NCBI RefSeq assembly: GCF_046600735.1
Contig: NZ_JBJMAW010000008.1
Coordinates: forward strand, 94,053 to 158,052
DNA: 64,000 nt
From: Novilysobacter_A longmucuonensis
Lineage (GTDB): Bacteria; Pseudomonadota; Gammaproteobacteria; Xanthomonadales; Xanthomonadaceae
Direction: 5' to 3'
The notes beneath the pieces were generated by a model, which saw only the letters and a list, made by a program, of their open reading frames with translations, did not search any database and was not told the origin of the DNA. Both the position numbers and the translations under genes were made by a program. Shown here one piece after another: positions 41,808 to 48,850 of this stretch (position 1 is its first letter; each line of letters begins with the position of its first letter).

Positions 41808-42397
41808 TCGGCGCCGGCGGCGCGCAACTCCGACTCGCCGCCGAAGCCCCACAGCACGCCGATGTTGCGCATGGCGTGGTGGCGCGCACCTTCGATGTCC
41901 ATGCGGCGGTCGCCGATCATCCAGCAGTCCGCCGGCGCCAGCGCCAGCCGCTGCAGCGCCTCGCCGATCAGCTCGGGCTTGTCGCTGAGCCGCCCGTCCA
42001 GGGTCGCGCCGATCACGTCATCGAAGCGATGCCCGAACGGCAGGTGGTCGATGATCTTGCGCGCATGCGGCTCGTTCTTCGCCGTGACCACCACCAGACG
42101 ATGTCCGGCGGCGTGCAGTGCCTCGATGACCCCGTCGATGCCCGGATACGGCTCGTGCTCGGCCCAGCCGTGGCGCTCGAACCGGTCGCGGTAGTGCTCG
42201 ACCGCGTGCTCGACATGCGCGGGGTTCTCGAACAGCGGACCGAAGCTGGCGCGCAGCGATGGCCCGATCCAGCGGCGCAGTTCAATATCGGACGGCACCG
42301 GTTGCTGCATCTGCGTCAGCGCATGGGCGACACAGCGGGTGATGCCGACCGCGGAGTCGATAAGGGTGCCGTCGAGGTCGAACAATAAGGTGGTCAT
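41759..42397 (-). CDS. HAD family hydrolase, phosphoglycolate phosphatase-like
   Basis: This 212-residue phosphatase is of the haloacid dehalogenase superfamily with a helical cap. The nucleophile motif I is LLFDLDGTLIDS, motif II is VVVTAKNEP, and the motif III/IV region is MIGDRRMDIEGARHHAM. GphA-type enzymes remove phosphoglycolate; others hydrolyse sugar phosphates or pyrophosphate (PpaX-like). The GLWGFGGESEL stretch after the motifs resembles the YGYG loop of the Gph/PGP group. It precedes fda and pyk on the same strand but has its own upstream repeat. Confidence 0.85.
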   Translation of the reverse strand: MTTLLFDLDGTLIDSAVGITRCVAHALTQMQQPVPSDIELRRWIGPSLRASFGPLFENPAHVEHAVEHYRDRFERHGWAEHEPYPGIDGVIEALHAAGHRLVVVTAKNEPHARKIIDHLPFGHRFDDVIGATLDGRLSDKPELIGEALQRLALAPADCWMIGDRRMDIEGARHHAMRNIGVLWGFGGESELRAAGADHLAASPAQLPALLAA

Positions 42398-42435
42398 ACG
42401 TGGCTCACTCAGTTTTTACTCCCCTCCTGTATGCG

Positions 42436-42543
42436 CTCCCCTCTTTGAAAAAGAGGGGTTGGGGGAGATTGGCTTTGGCTTTGCGTAGGGAGATGAAGCA
42501 ACAGCAAATCTCCCCTGGCCCCTTTTTGATAAAGAGGGGAAGC
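42436..42543. repeat. Dispersed inverted repeat, family C copy 3
   Basis: CTCCCCTCTTTGAAAAAGAG, then GGGTTGGGGGAGATTGGCTT, faces AGCAAATCTCCCCTGGCCCC, then TTTTTGATAAAGAGGGG. It lies directly downstream of pgk and may act as its terminator. Confidence 0.75.
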
Positions 42544-42562
42544 AAAAAAAGCCGCAGGATGG

Positions 42563-43741
42563 TCAGCCGCCGCGCCGCTTCAACGCCGTGACCGCCGGCA
42601 ATTCCTTGCCTTCGAGGAACTCCAGGAACGCGCCACCACCGGTGGAGATATAGCTGACCTCGTCGGCGATCCCGTACTTGTCGACCGCCGCCAGGGTGTC
42701 GCCGCCGCCTGCGATCGAAAATGCATTGCTCGCGGCGATCGCGCGCGCCAGGGCTTCGGTGCCGTGGCCGAACGCGTCAAACTCGAACACCCCGACCGGC
42801 CCGTTCCAGACCACAGTGCCGGCGTGCCTGATCAATTCGGCGTAGCGCGCGGCGGTGTCCGGGCCGATGTCCAGGATCATGTCGTCGGCCTGGACCGCGT
42901 CGATCGGCTTGACCGTGGCCGGTGCATCGGCGGCGAACTTCGGCGCGACCACGACATCGGTCGGCACCGGAATATCGGCGCTGCGCGCTTTCGCGTCGGC
43001 CATGATCTGTTTTGCGGTGTCGATCAGATCCATCTCGACCAGCGACTTGCCGACGCCGTAGCCCATCGCGGCGATGAAGGTGTTGGCGATGCCGCCGCCG
43101 ACGATGAGCTGGTCGACCTTGCCGACCAGCGAGGACAGCAGTTCGAGCTTGGTGCTGACCTTGGAGCCGGCGACGATCGCCAGCAGCGGCCGCGCCGGGG
43201 TCTCCAGCGCCTTGGCCAGCGCGTCGAGTTCGGCCATCAGCAGCGGGCCGCCGGCGGCGACCCTGGCGTGTTCGACCACGCCATGGGTCGAGGCCTGCGC
43301 GCGATGCGCGGTGCCGAACGCATCCATCACGAACACATCGCAAAGCCGTGCGTAGGCCTTGGCCAACGCCGCATCATTGGCCTTCTCGCCGACGTTCATG
43401 CGGCAGTTCTCCAGCAGCGCGATCTGGCCCGGCTTGAGCTCGACCCCGCCGACCCAGTCCTTGATCAGTGGCACCTCGATGCCGAGCAGTTCGCCCAGGC
43501 GCGCGGCGACCGGCGCCAGCGAATCGTTCTGGCTCCAGGTGCCTTCGGTGGGCCGTCCCAGGTGCGACATCACCATGACCGCCGCGCCTTTTTCCAGCGC
43601 CAGCTTCAGCGTCGGCAGGGCGGCGGTGATGCGCTGCTCGGAGCTGATGCGGCCATCCGCGTCGATCGGCACGTTGAGGTCTTCGCGGATCAGCACGCGT
43701 TTGCCGGCGAGGTCGAGATCGGTCATGCGGACGATGGTCAC
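42563..43741 (-). CDS. pgk: Phosphoglycerate kinase
   Basis: This 392-residue glycolytic enzyme interconverts 1,3-bisphosphoglycerate plus ADP and 3-phosphoglycerate plus ATP. Motifs: GKRVLIREDLNVPIDADGRI, MVMSHLGRPTEGTW, LLENCRMNVGEKAND, DVFVMDAFGTAHRAQAS, VAGSKVSTKLELL, VVWNGPVGVFEFDAFGHGTE and IAGGGDTLAAV. I chose the GTG at 43741 because AGGAGG lies five bases upstream; the internal ATG at 43726 (MTDLDLAGKRV) is the alternative. It is the first of the glycolysis genes on this strand. Confidence 0.96.
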   Translation of the reverse strand: MTIVRMTDLDLAGKRVLIREDLNVPIDADGRISSEQRITAALPTLKLALEKGAAVMVMSHLGRPTEGTWSQNDSLAPVAARLGELLGIEVPLIKDWVGGVELKPGQIALLENCRMNVGEKANDAALAKAYARLCDVFVMDAFGTAHRAQASTHGVVEHARVAAGGPLLMAELDALAKALETPARPLLAIVAGSKVSTKLELLSSLVGKVDQLIVGGGIANTFIAAMGYGVGKSLVEMDLIDTAKQIMADAKARSADIPVPTDVVVAPKFAADAPATVKPIDAVQADDMILDIGPDTAARYAELIRHAGTVVWNGPVGVFEFDAFGHGTEALARAIAASNAFSIAGGGDTLAAVDKYGIADEVSYISTGGGAFLEFLEGKELPAVTALKRRGG

Positions 43742-43858
43742 GTGGGCCTCCTGGGGCGTGGATGGCGCAACGCGCCGGCCCGCGTATTGTCGCGGCGTGT
43801 GCGCTCGATGGAAACCGAAGCCCTCAGAACTCTCCCCACAGGGTGTGCGTCGCTTCAG

Positions 43859-43973
43859 GCCCTCCCCTTCAAGGGGGAGGGTTGGGTGGGGATGGGTTTG
43901 ATCTGCGCGAAGACCAGCAACAACCAGGTCCAACCCATTCCCATCCCGGCCTTCCCCTTGAAGGGTAAGGAGA
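43859..43973. repeat. Dispersed inverted repeat, family D copy 2
   Basis: CCCTCCCCTTCAAGGGGGAG, then GGTTGGGTGGGGATGGGTTT, faces CCCATCCCGGCCTTCCCCTT, then GAAGGGTAAGGAG. It is the same family as 3546-3654 and lies between the DUF3999 gene and pgk. Confidence 0.75.
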
Positions 43974-44004
43974 CAAGCGGCCAAGCGCCCGAAAGGCGAG
44001 ACAG

Positions 44005-45399
44005 TCAGTCTTGAGTCGTGCGCGGCGCGCGCAGCAGACTCGCCGCAAGCCCTGCCACCACCAGCGCACCCAGACCGAGCACGCCCCACAGCAACCAGGT
44101 TTTCCAGTCGCGCGACGGCTGCAACGCGGCCTCGCCGGCCAGCACCTGCGGGGTCCCGAGATATGCCGGCGCCGGGCGCCAGGCCGGACCGTTCTGTTCG
44201 CGCAGCGCGGTGACCAACTGCGGCAGCGGCGACTCGGCACGCCGCGCGCGTGCGCTGCCAGCGACCAGGCGATACGGCGTCGGACCTTGCGCGAGCAACA
44301 CCACGACGTCGGGCCGATACCCCAGCCGCAGGACCGGCTCGCCGGCTGCGACGTCGCTGCTCGCGCGCAGACGCCAGTAGCGGTCGCGCACGCTGCCGCC
44401 CAACGTGCGCGCACCGGATCGGCGGCCCCGTCCGGCGTCGTCGATGTTGTAGGTGACCCACGGCCCGAGCCGCGGCCGCCAGTCGGCATCCATGGCATCC
44501 CGGCTTTCCAGCCGCCATTCGGCCGCATGGTTGCCCGGCATCGCGATGTCGACCTGCTGCACCGGAAACCGGCCGCCGCTGTCGTATTCGAACGTGCCCG
44601 CGCTAGACGTACGCAGCGGTTGCAGCGCGAGCCACTGCGGCGCCGCTTGCACCGTCGCGTCGGCGAGCTCCGCGTTGAGCGCGGTGACCTCGATCGGCTG
44701 GCCGTTGCGGTCCGGCGTCAGGCGCAGGTAACGCGCGGGTCGATGCCGCAGGCCGGTCAACTCGATGCGCCGCTGCAGCAGGCGGCGCTCGTCGCGGCGC
44801 AGGTCGACCAGCCGCCCCTGCGTCTGCAGCGTACGCCAGTGCTGGAGATCGTCGCTGACCTCAACGCGGTAACCCAGATCGAGCGCGTCCACCGGCTTCC
44901 ATTGCAGCTCCAGCGCCACGATCGGCTCGCGCACCCGGCTGAGATCCAGCAGCAACGCGGTGCGCGGCAGCGGTAGCGCGGTCGCATCGTCGGTGCGCAC
45001 CTCGACCCGGCGCAGCCGTCCGTCGGCGTCGGCTTCGCTGATCAGACGCCAGCCTGCGGCGGCGCCATCGGCGGCAGCCGCCGGCAATGCGAACCACGGC
45101 AGCGGCACACGCCGCGCCGGTTTCGCCAGCGGCTGTTCCGGCGCGAACACTGCGGCCGGCATCGCCACACCATCAGCGTTGATTACTTCGAAATCGCGCA
45201 GGTCGGGCGTCTGCAACTGCCGGTACACATGTTCGTCGAGCACCACCCGGTACGCACCGGCGTCGTCACGACTCAGGATCAGCGGCCATTGCGTTGCGTA
45301 GTCGTCACGGACCGCCGCGAGTGCGACCAGCGGCAGCAGCACGGCGACCAGCAGCATGGCGGCTAGCAGCAGGCGTTTCATGCACAGCGGGCGACTCAT
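44005..45399 (-). CDS. DUF3999 family membrane-anchored protein
   Basis: This 464-residue protein has a signal sequence (KRLLLAAMLLVAVLLPLVAL), a long beta-rich periplasmic part and one C-terminal membrane helix (WLLWGVLGLGALVVAGLAAS). Features such as YATQWPLILSRDDAGAYRVV, LPRTALLLDLSR and the F5/8-like segments fit DUF3999, which is regularly encoded right after a DUF2339 membrane protein. No activity is known. The start codon overlaps the stop codon of the DUF2339 gene (ATGA), so the two proteins are made in coordination and probably work as one envelope complex. Confidence 0.85.
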   Translation of the reverse strand: MSRPLCMKRLLLAAMLLVAVLLPLVALAAVRDDYATQWPLILSRDDAGAYRVVLDEHVYRQLQTPDLRDFEVINADGVAMPAAVFAPEQPLAKPARRVPLPWFALPAAAADGAAAGWRLISEADADGRLRRVEVRTDDATALPLPRTALLLDLSRVREPIVALELQWKPVDALDLGYRVEVSDDLQHWRTLQTQGRLVDLRRDERRLLQRRIELTGLRHRPARYLRLTPDRNGQPIEVTALNAELADATVQAAPQWLALQPLRTSSAGTFEYDSGGRFPVQQVDIAMPGNHAAEWRLESRDAMDADWRPRLGPWVTYNIDDAGRGRRSGARTLGGSVRDRYWRLRASSDVAAGEPVLRLGYRPDVVVLLAQGPTPYRLVAGSARARRAESPLPQLVTALREQNGPAWRPAPAYLGTPQVLAGEAALQPSRDWKTWLLWGVLGLGALVVAGLAASLLRAPRTTQD

Positions 45400-48188
45400 G
45401 GAGTGTTCTCGCCGAGTTGGAAACCGCGCACCTCCGCGCGCGGCGGCGCCGGCGCGAAGTACCCGACCACCGTGCACAGCAGGCCGTAGGCGATGAACGA
45501 CAGGATGCCGAGCAGGTTGCCCAGGTGCTGGCGATCGACCATCAGCAATTTGCCCAGCACCACCGCCATCAGAACCGCTCCGGCCAGCCACAAGCCGCGC
45601 TGCCCGCGATGCGAGCCGAGGATCCAGCTAATAACCCCGAGCAGGCTCCACACCACGGTCAGGCTGGTCTGCACCAGGCTCATCGAGAACATCGTGATGC
45701 CCCACGGCGCGTCGCCCAAGTGATGGGCGGCGCGCAAGGTCACCACGCTGACCAGCGCGAAACCCGCGATGGCCAGCAGCGGGATGTGCCGCGACGCGAG
45801 CTCGTCACCGATCTGCGGCGATCGCAGCCATGCCGCGAGCACAAGCAGCATCACCACCTGCACCAGTTCGAGCGGGTTGAGCAGCGGCAACCACGGCAGC
45901 GGCGCGCTGTCGCCAGCTAACCACAGCCCGTTGCACCAGCTTAGCGCGAGGCCTATCGCGAGCAGCCATTGCAGTCCACCACGCCACTCATCGAACCGCT
46001 CCGTCAGCGGCGACGATACGGACTGCGGCCGCCATTGCAGCGCCGCCGCGAGCGCGAGCCACGGCAGCATCGTGATCGCGAACAGCCAGCCCGAACCGAG
46101 CCCTGCCGCGTCGACCAGCTGATGCAGCGACAGCGACGCCACCAGCGCCCACCCGAGCAGCCACGCGCCGTGGCCGAGGCCGACCGCGCTCACCGGCTGC
46201 TCGCGCAGGCTCGCCAGGATGCGCCAGCCCGCGATCGCGAACAGCAGCCACGCGATCGCGCCGTGGCCCGCCAACGGATGGGTGTGTGCGTCGACCTGCG
46301 CGAAGGCTAGCGGCAGCGTTGCCAGCAGCGCCAATGCCGCGGTCCACACCAGCGCGGCCGACGGCAGGCGGCGGTGCACTTCGGCCGCAAGCCAGCCGGT
46401 GACCAGCGTCAGCATCAGCACAAAGTCGATCTCGACAGCGCCGGTCGCGAACCTGTCGATCTCGTGCAGCCCATTGCCGAACCACCAGGCCAAGCCCCAC
46501 ACGTAGTAGCACCCCGCGGCCTGCCCCACGTCCGCGAGGCGATAGCTCCAGGCACTCGCGAAGCCGGCCAGCGCGATCAGCAGCGCCGCCATGAACGGTG
46601 CATTCGCGATGAGCACCTGCGCCGGCCAGGTCACATCGCCCACGCCGATCGCAAAGGCGACCGCCGCACCCACCTGCAATGCCGCGCCCGACCACTGCTG
46701 CAGCCGGTTGCGTTGGCGCAGCCCAAGCCAGGCGAGCGCCGCGCCTTCGAGCGCGAACACGCAGGCGGTCGCATGCGCCGCCACAGCCAGCGGCACCGCG
46801 AGCGTCGCAAAACCGACCGCGAGCACCGCATACGGCGCGACCAGTCGCTGGAAGTGCTCGCGCCGCCGCAACCACGCCGCGAGCAATGAGTAAATCGCTC
46901 CGAGCCCGAGTGCGCAGTACGCAAGCGGCAGCCGCTCGCCCTCGAGCAGGCCGGCCTGCAGCGAGAACGCGACCAGCGGGGTGCCGAACAGCAGGCAGCT
47001 GTCGATCACGTCGCGTCGGCCCGCAGCGCGGCGGCGCGCGTACAGGACCGGAATCAGCAGGTAGAACGCGAAGAACAGCAGCAGGAACGGCTGGGTGGTT
47101 GCGAAGTCTTCCGGGCGATATTCCAAAACGCCCCACAAGCTGCCGATCGCGAAGGTGAAGACGAACCCCAGCACGTTGAGCGCACGCCACGGACGCCACC
47201 ACGCGATCGCGAAGATCGCCGCGTTGAGCACCGCGTAGTAGCCGAACAGCGCGACATGGTTGCCCTGCCCGGTGGACAGCCACAGCGGCGCGAGAAACCC
47301 CGCGAGGATGCCCAGCAACGCCAGCGCCACCGCGTTCTGCGCCACCGCCAGTACACCCGCGCCCGCGACCAGCACGATGCTCAGCGCGAACGCGGCGCCG
47401 GCCGGCAGCAACGGCACCAGCTTGAACGCTGCGAACACCACCAGCAGCAGCACGCCGATCGCGCCGCCCTGCAGGCTCAACGCAAAACCGCGCCGGGTCT
47501 CGCGCTGGCGCCAGCCGAATACCAATGCCGCGAGCGCGGCCGCCGCCACGCTTGCGAAACGCAGCTCGACCGGCAGCGACACCCAGCCCTGGTCACCCGC
47601 GTACTTCAGCAACGCCGCGACGCCGGCGAACAACACCAGCATGCCGACCTTCACCGGCACGTTGCCCTCGCTGAACCACCGTCGCACCGCGCGTGCGGCG
47701 AGCGTGAGCGGATCTGGCGACTGCAACTGCGACTGCGACCGACCCGATCCGGAAGCCGCGTGCGCCGGGAGCGGACGCGCGGAAGTCGCACTGGCTGCCG
47801 ACGGCAGCGGCGGTGGCGATGCGGCTTTCGACGAGGATGCTCTCGACGAGGATGTTGTCGATGCGGTGGCCGACGATGCAGGGGCGGGCGGCGTCGGTAC
47901 GGCTGGTGTGGTTGCGCTCGGTGCAGGTCCGGGCTCGGTTGCCGCGCGCGGCTCGGGCGCGACCGGGCGCTGCGGCGCGGTGCGCTGCGCCTGCATCAGT
48001 TCGGCCAGCGTCGGTTCGTGCATGGCGGCGTCCGGCGCCTGCGCGTGCGCGGCGGCATGGCGCCGGGCGAGCTGTTCTTCCAGCGCGGTCACGCGCCTGC
48101 GCAGCCCGCCGATCATCGCCAGCGCAACGACCAGCAGCACCGGCACGGCCAAGACCACCAGCACAAGCAGTCCGATCAACCCTTCCAT
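45396..48188 (-). CDS. DUF2339 polytopic membrane protein
   Basis: This is a 930-residue inner-membrane protein with a very large number of hydrophobic helices (more than twenty) from about residue 160 to the end. The N-terminus has one helix (LIGLLVLVVLAVPVLLVVAL), a short coiled coil (RRRVTALEEQLARRHAA), and a low-complexity Ala/Pro/Ser linker. The DUF2339 core starts with WFSEGNVPVKVGMLVLFAGV. The function is unknown; the family is typically paired with DUF3999, as here. It is divergent from nrdA, with a regulatory region of about 660 bases between. Confidence 0.87.
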   Translation of the reverse strand: MEGLIGLLVLVVLAVPVLLVVALAMIGGLRRRVTALEEQLARRHAAAHAQAPDAAMHEPTLAELMQAQRTAPQRPVAPEPRAATEPGPAPSATTPAVPTPPAPASSATASTTSSSRASSSKAASPPPLPSAASATSARPLPAHAASGSGRSQSQLQSPDPLTLAARAVRRWFSEGNVPVKVGMLVLFAGVAALLKYAGDQGWVSLPVELRFASVAAAALAALVFGWRQRETRRGFALSLQGGAIGVLLLVVFAAFKLVPLLPAGAAFALSIVLVAGAGVLAVAQNAVALALLGILAGFLAPLWLSTGQGNHVALFGYYAVLNAAIFAIAWWRPWRALNVLGFVFTFAIGSLWGVLEYRPEDFATTQPFLLLFFAFYLLIPVLYARRRAAGRRDVIDSCLLFGTPLVAFSLQAGLLEGERLPLAYCALGLGAIYSLLAAWLRRREHFQRLVAPYAVLAVGFATLAVPLAVAAHATACVFALEGAALAWLGLRQRNRLQQWSGAALQVGAAVAFAIGVGDVTWPAQVLIANAPFMAALLIALAGFASAWSYRLADVGQAAGCYYVWGLAWWFGNGLHEIDRFATGAVEIDFVLMLTLVTGWLAAEVHRRLPSAALVWTAALALLATLPLAFAQVDAHTHPLAGHGAIAWLLFAIAGWRILASLREQPVSAVGLGHGAWLLGWALVASLSLHQLVDAAGLGSGWLFAITMLPWLALAAALQWRPQSVSSPLTERFDEWRGGLQWLLAIGLALSWCNGLWLAGDSAPLPWLPLLNPLELVQVVMLLVLAAWLRSPQIGDELASRHIPLLAIAGFALVSVVTLRAAHHLGDAPWGITMFSMSLVQTSLTVVWSLLGVISWILGSHRGQRGLWLAGAVLMAVVLGKLLMVDRQHLGNLLGILSFIAYGLLCTVVGYFAPAPPRAEVRGFQLGENTP

Positions 48189-48273
48189 AGCCTGTCCCCC
48201 TGTCCCTTCCCAGCGCCGAACGTTACACCACCGCCACCGCGTATGGCGAAATCCGGTGATGGCGGCCATGGGG

Positions 48274-48317
48274 CACATTTTGTGTTGACCGCACGCATCG
48301 TCCACATTATGTTGTGG
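48274..48317 (+). promoter_or_regulatory. Predicted nrdAB promoter with possible NrdR boxes
   Basis: TTGACC (48285-48290), 17 bases, then TATGTT (48308-48313) is a good sigma-70 promoter. Its start point would fall at about 48320, where the riboswitch begins. CCACATTATGTTGTGG (48302-48317) matches the NrdR-box consensus at about 12 of 16 positions and covers the -10. A similar but weaker sequence, CACATTTTGTGTTG (48274-48287), lies 29 bases upstream over the -35. NrdR is the usual dATP-sensing repressor of ribonucleotide reductase genes; the boxes are a visual match only. Confidence 0.5.
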
Positions 48318-48319
48318 CC

Positions 48320-48583
48320 GTCGGTGCCGACCTCGGTCGGCTTAAAACGGGAAGCCGGTGCGGATCGAACGATCCCATTCCGGCGCTGCCCCGCAGCGGT
48401 AGTGGAAACGACCGCCGTCATGGCACTGGGGCGCCAAACCCTGGGAAGCGACGGCCAGTAGGTGAAGTCGGTTTTGTTTTTCGTAGGAGCGGCTTTAGCC
48501 GCGATGCTTCTGGCATGCGATCGCGGCTAAAGCCGCTCCTACGAGAACGCCGTCTCGCGTCCAGAGCCCGAAGACCTGCCGAC
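48320..48583 (+). ncRNA. Cobalamin (AdoCbl) riboswitch in the nrdAB leader
   Basis: The conserved aptamer pieces appear in order. The 5' P1 strand is GTCGG (48320-48324), followed by AAAACGGGAAGCCGGTG, CGCTGCCCCGCAGCGGTA, GGCACTGG, GGGAAGCGACGGC, and the 3' box GCCCGAAGACCTGCC. The closing strand CCGAC (48579-48583) pairs with GTCGG. The 3' box is the same as in the E. coli btuB leader. Its placement before the B12-independent reductase fits repression by cobalamin in organisms that also own a B12-dependent reductase. The peripheral arm before the 3' box is replaced or extended by a REP hairpin (48482-48543). Confidence 0.93.
48482..48543. repeat. REP dimer inside the cobalamin riboswitch
   Basis: CGTAGGAGCGGCTTTAGCCG, then CGAT, faces ATCGCGGCTAAAGCCGCTCC, then TACG: 24 complementary bases on each side. 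It sits between the GGGAAGCGACGGC box and the 3' AGCCCGAAGACCTGCC box, exactly where riboswitches of this class have a variable hairpin. Confidence 0.9.
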
Positions 48584-48669
48584 AGCCGCGCGATGCACAC
48601 CGCGCGGTGACCGGCCAGCGAGTCTTCGGGGGAAGACGGCCGGTGTCGCAACCGCATCGTTCGATGCGG
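48567..48669 (+). promoter_or_regulatory. Putative expression platform of the riboswitch
   Basis: GTCTTCGGG (48622-48630) is a perfect complement of CCCGAAGAC (48567-48575), part of the conserved 3' box. Pairing them would break the aptamer. Alternatively, GTCTTC pairs with GAAGAC just downstream, within an outer stem ACCGGCC/GGCCGGT (48610-48644). A second hairpin, CCGCATC-GTTC-GATGCGG, follows. No T-run is present, so control may act on translation or Rho access rather than by an intrinsic terminator. Confidence 0.6.
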
Positions 48670-48850
48670 ACAGGTGGCCGCGTCTCGGCCCGCGCGACAC
48701 CCGCATCCCACCCTGTCGACTCCGCGCCCGCGGGGGCGTGGCCGTGCCGCCGAAACCGCGCTGCGGTGCCGGCCGGTGCGTCCGCGCCTGCGTGCGTCGT
48801 CCTTCGAGGGGAGGCCGACGAACCGTGCGCCCACGCACCGGAGTCACCTT

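Noticed and set aside
48602..48850. Extending nrdA upstream to a start at 48674.
   Set aside because: The extra 59 residues are Arg/Pro/Ala-rich, overlap the riboswitch leader region, and are not part of any NrdA domain; the ATG at 48851 is preferred.
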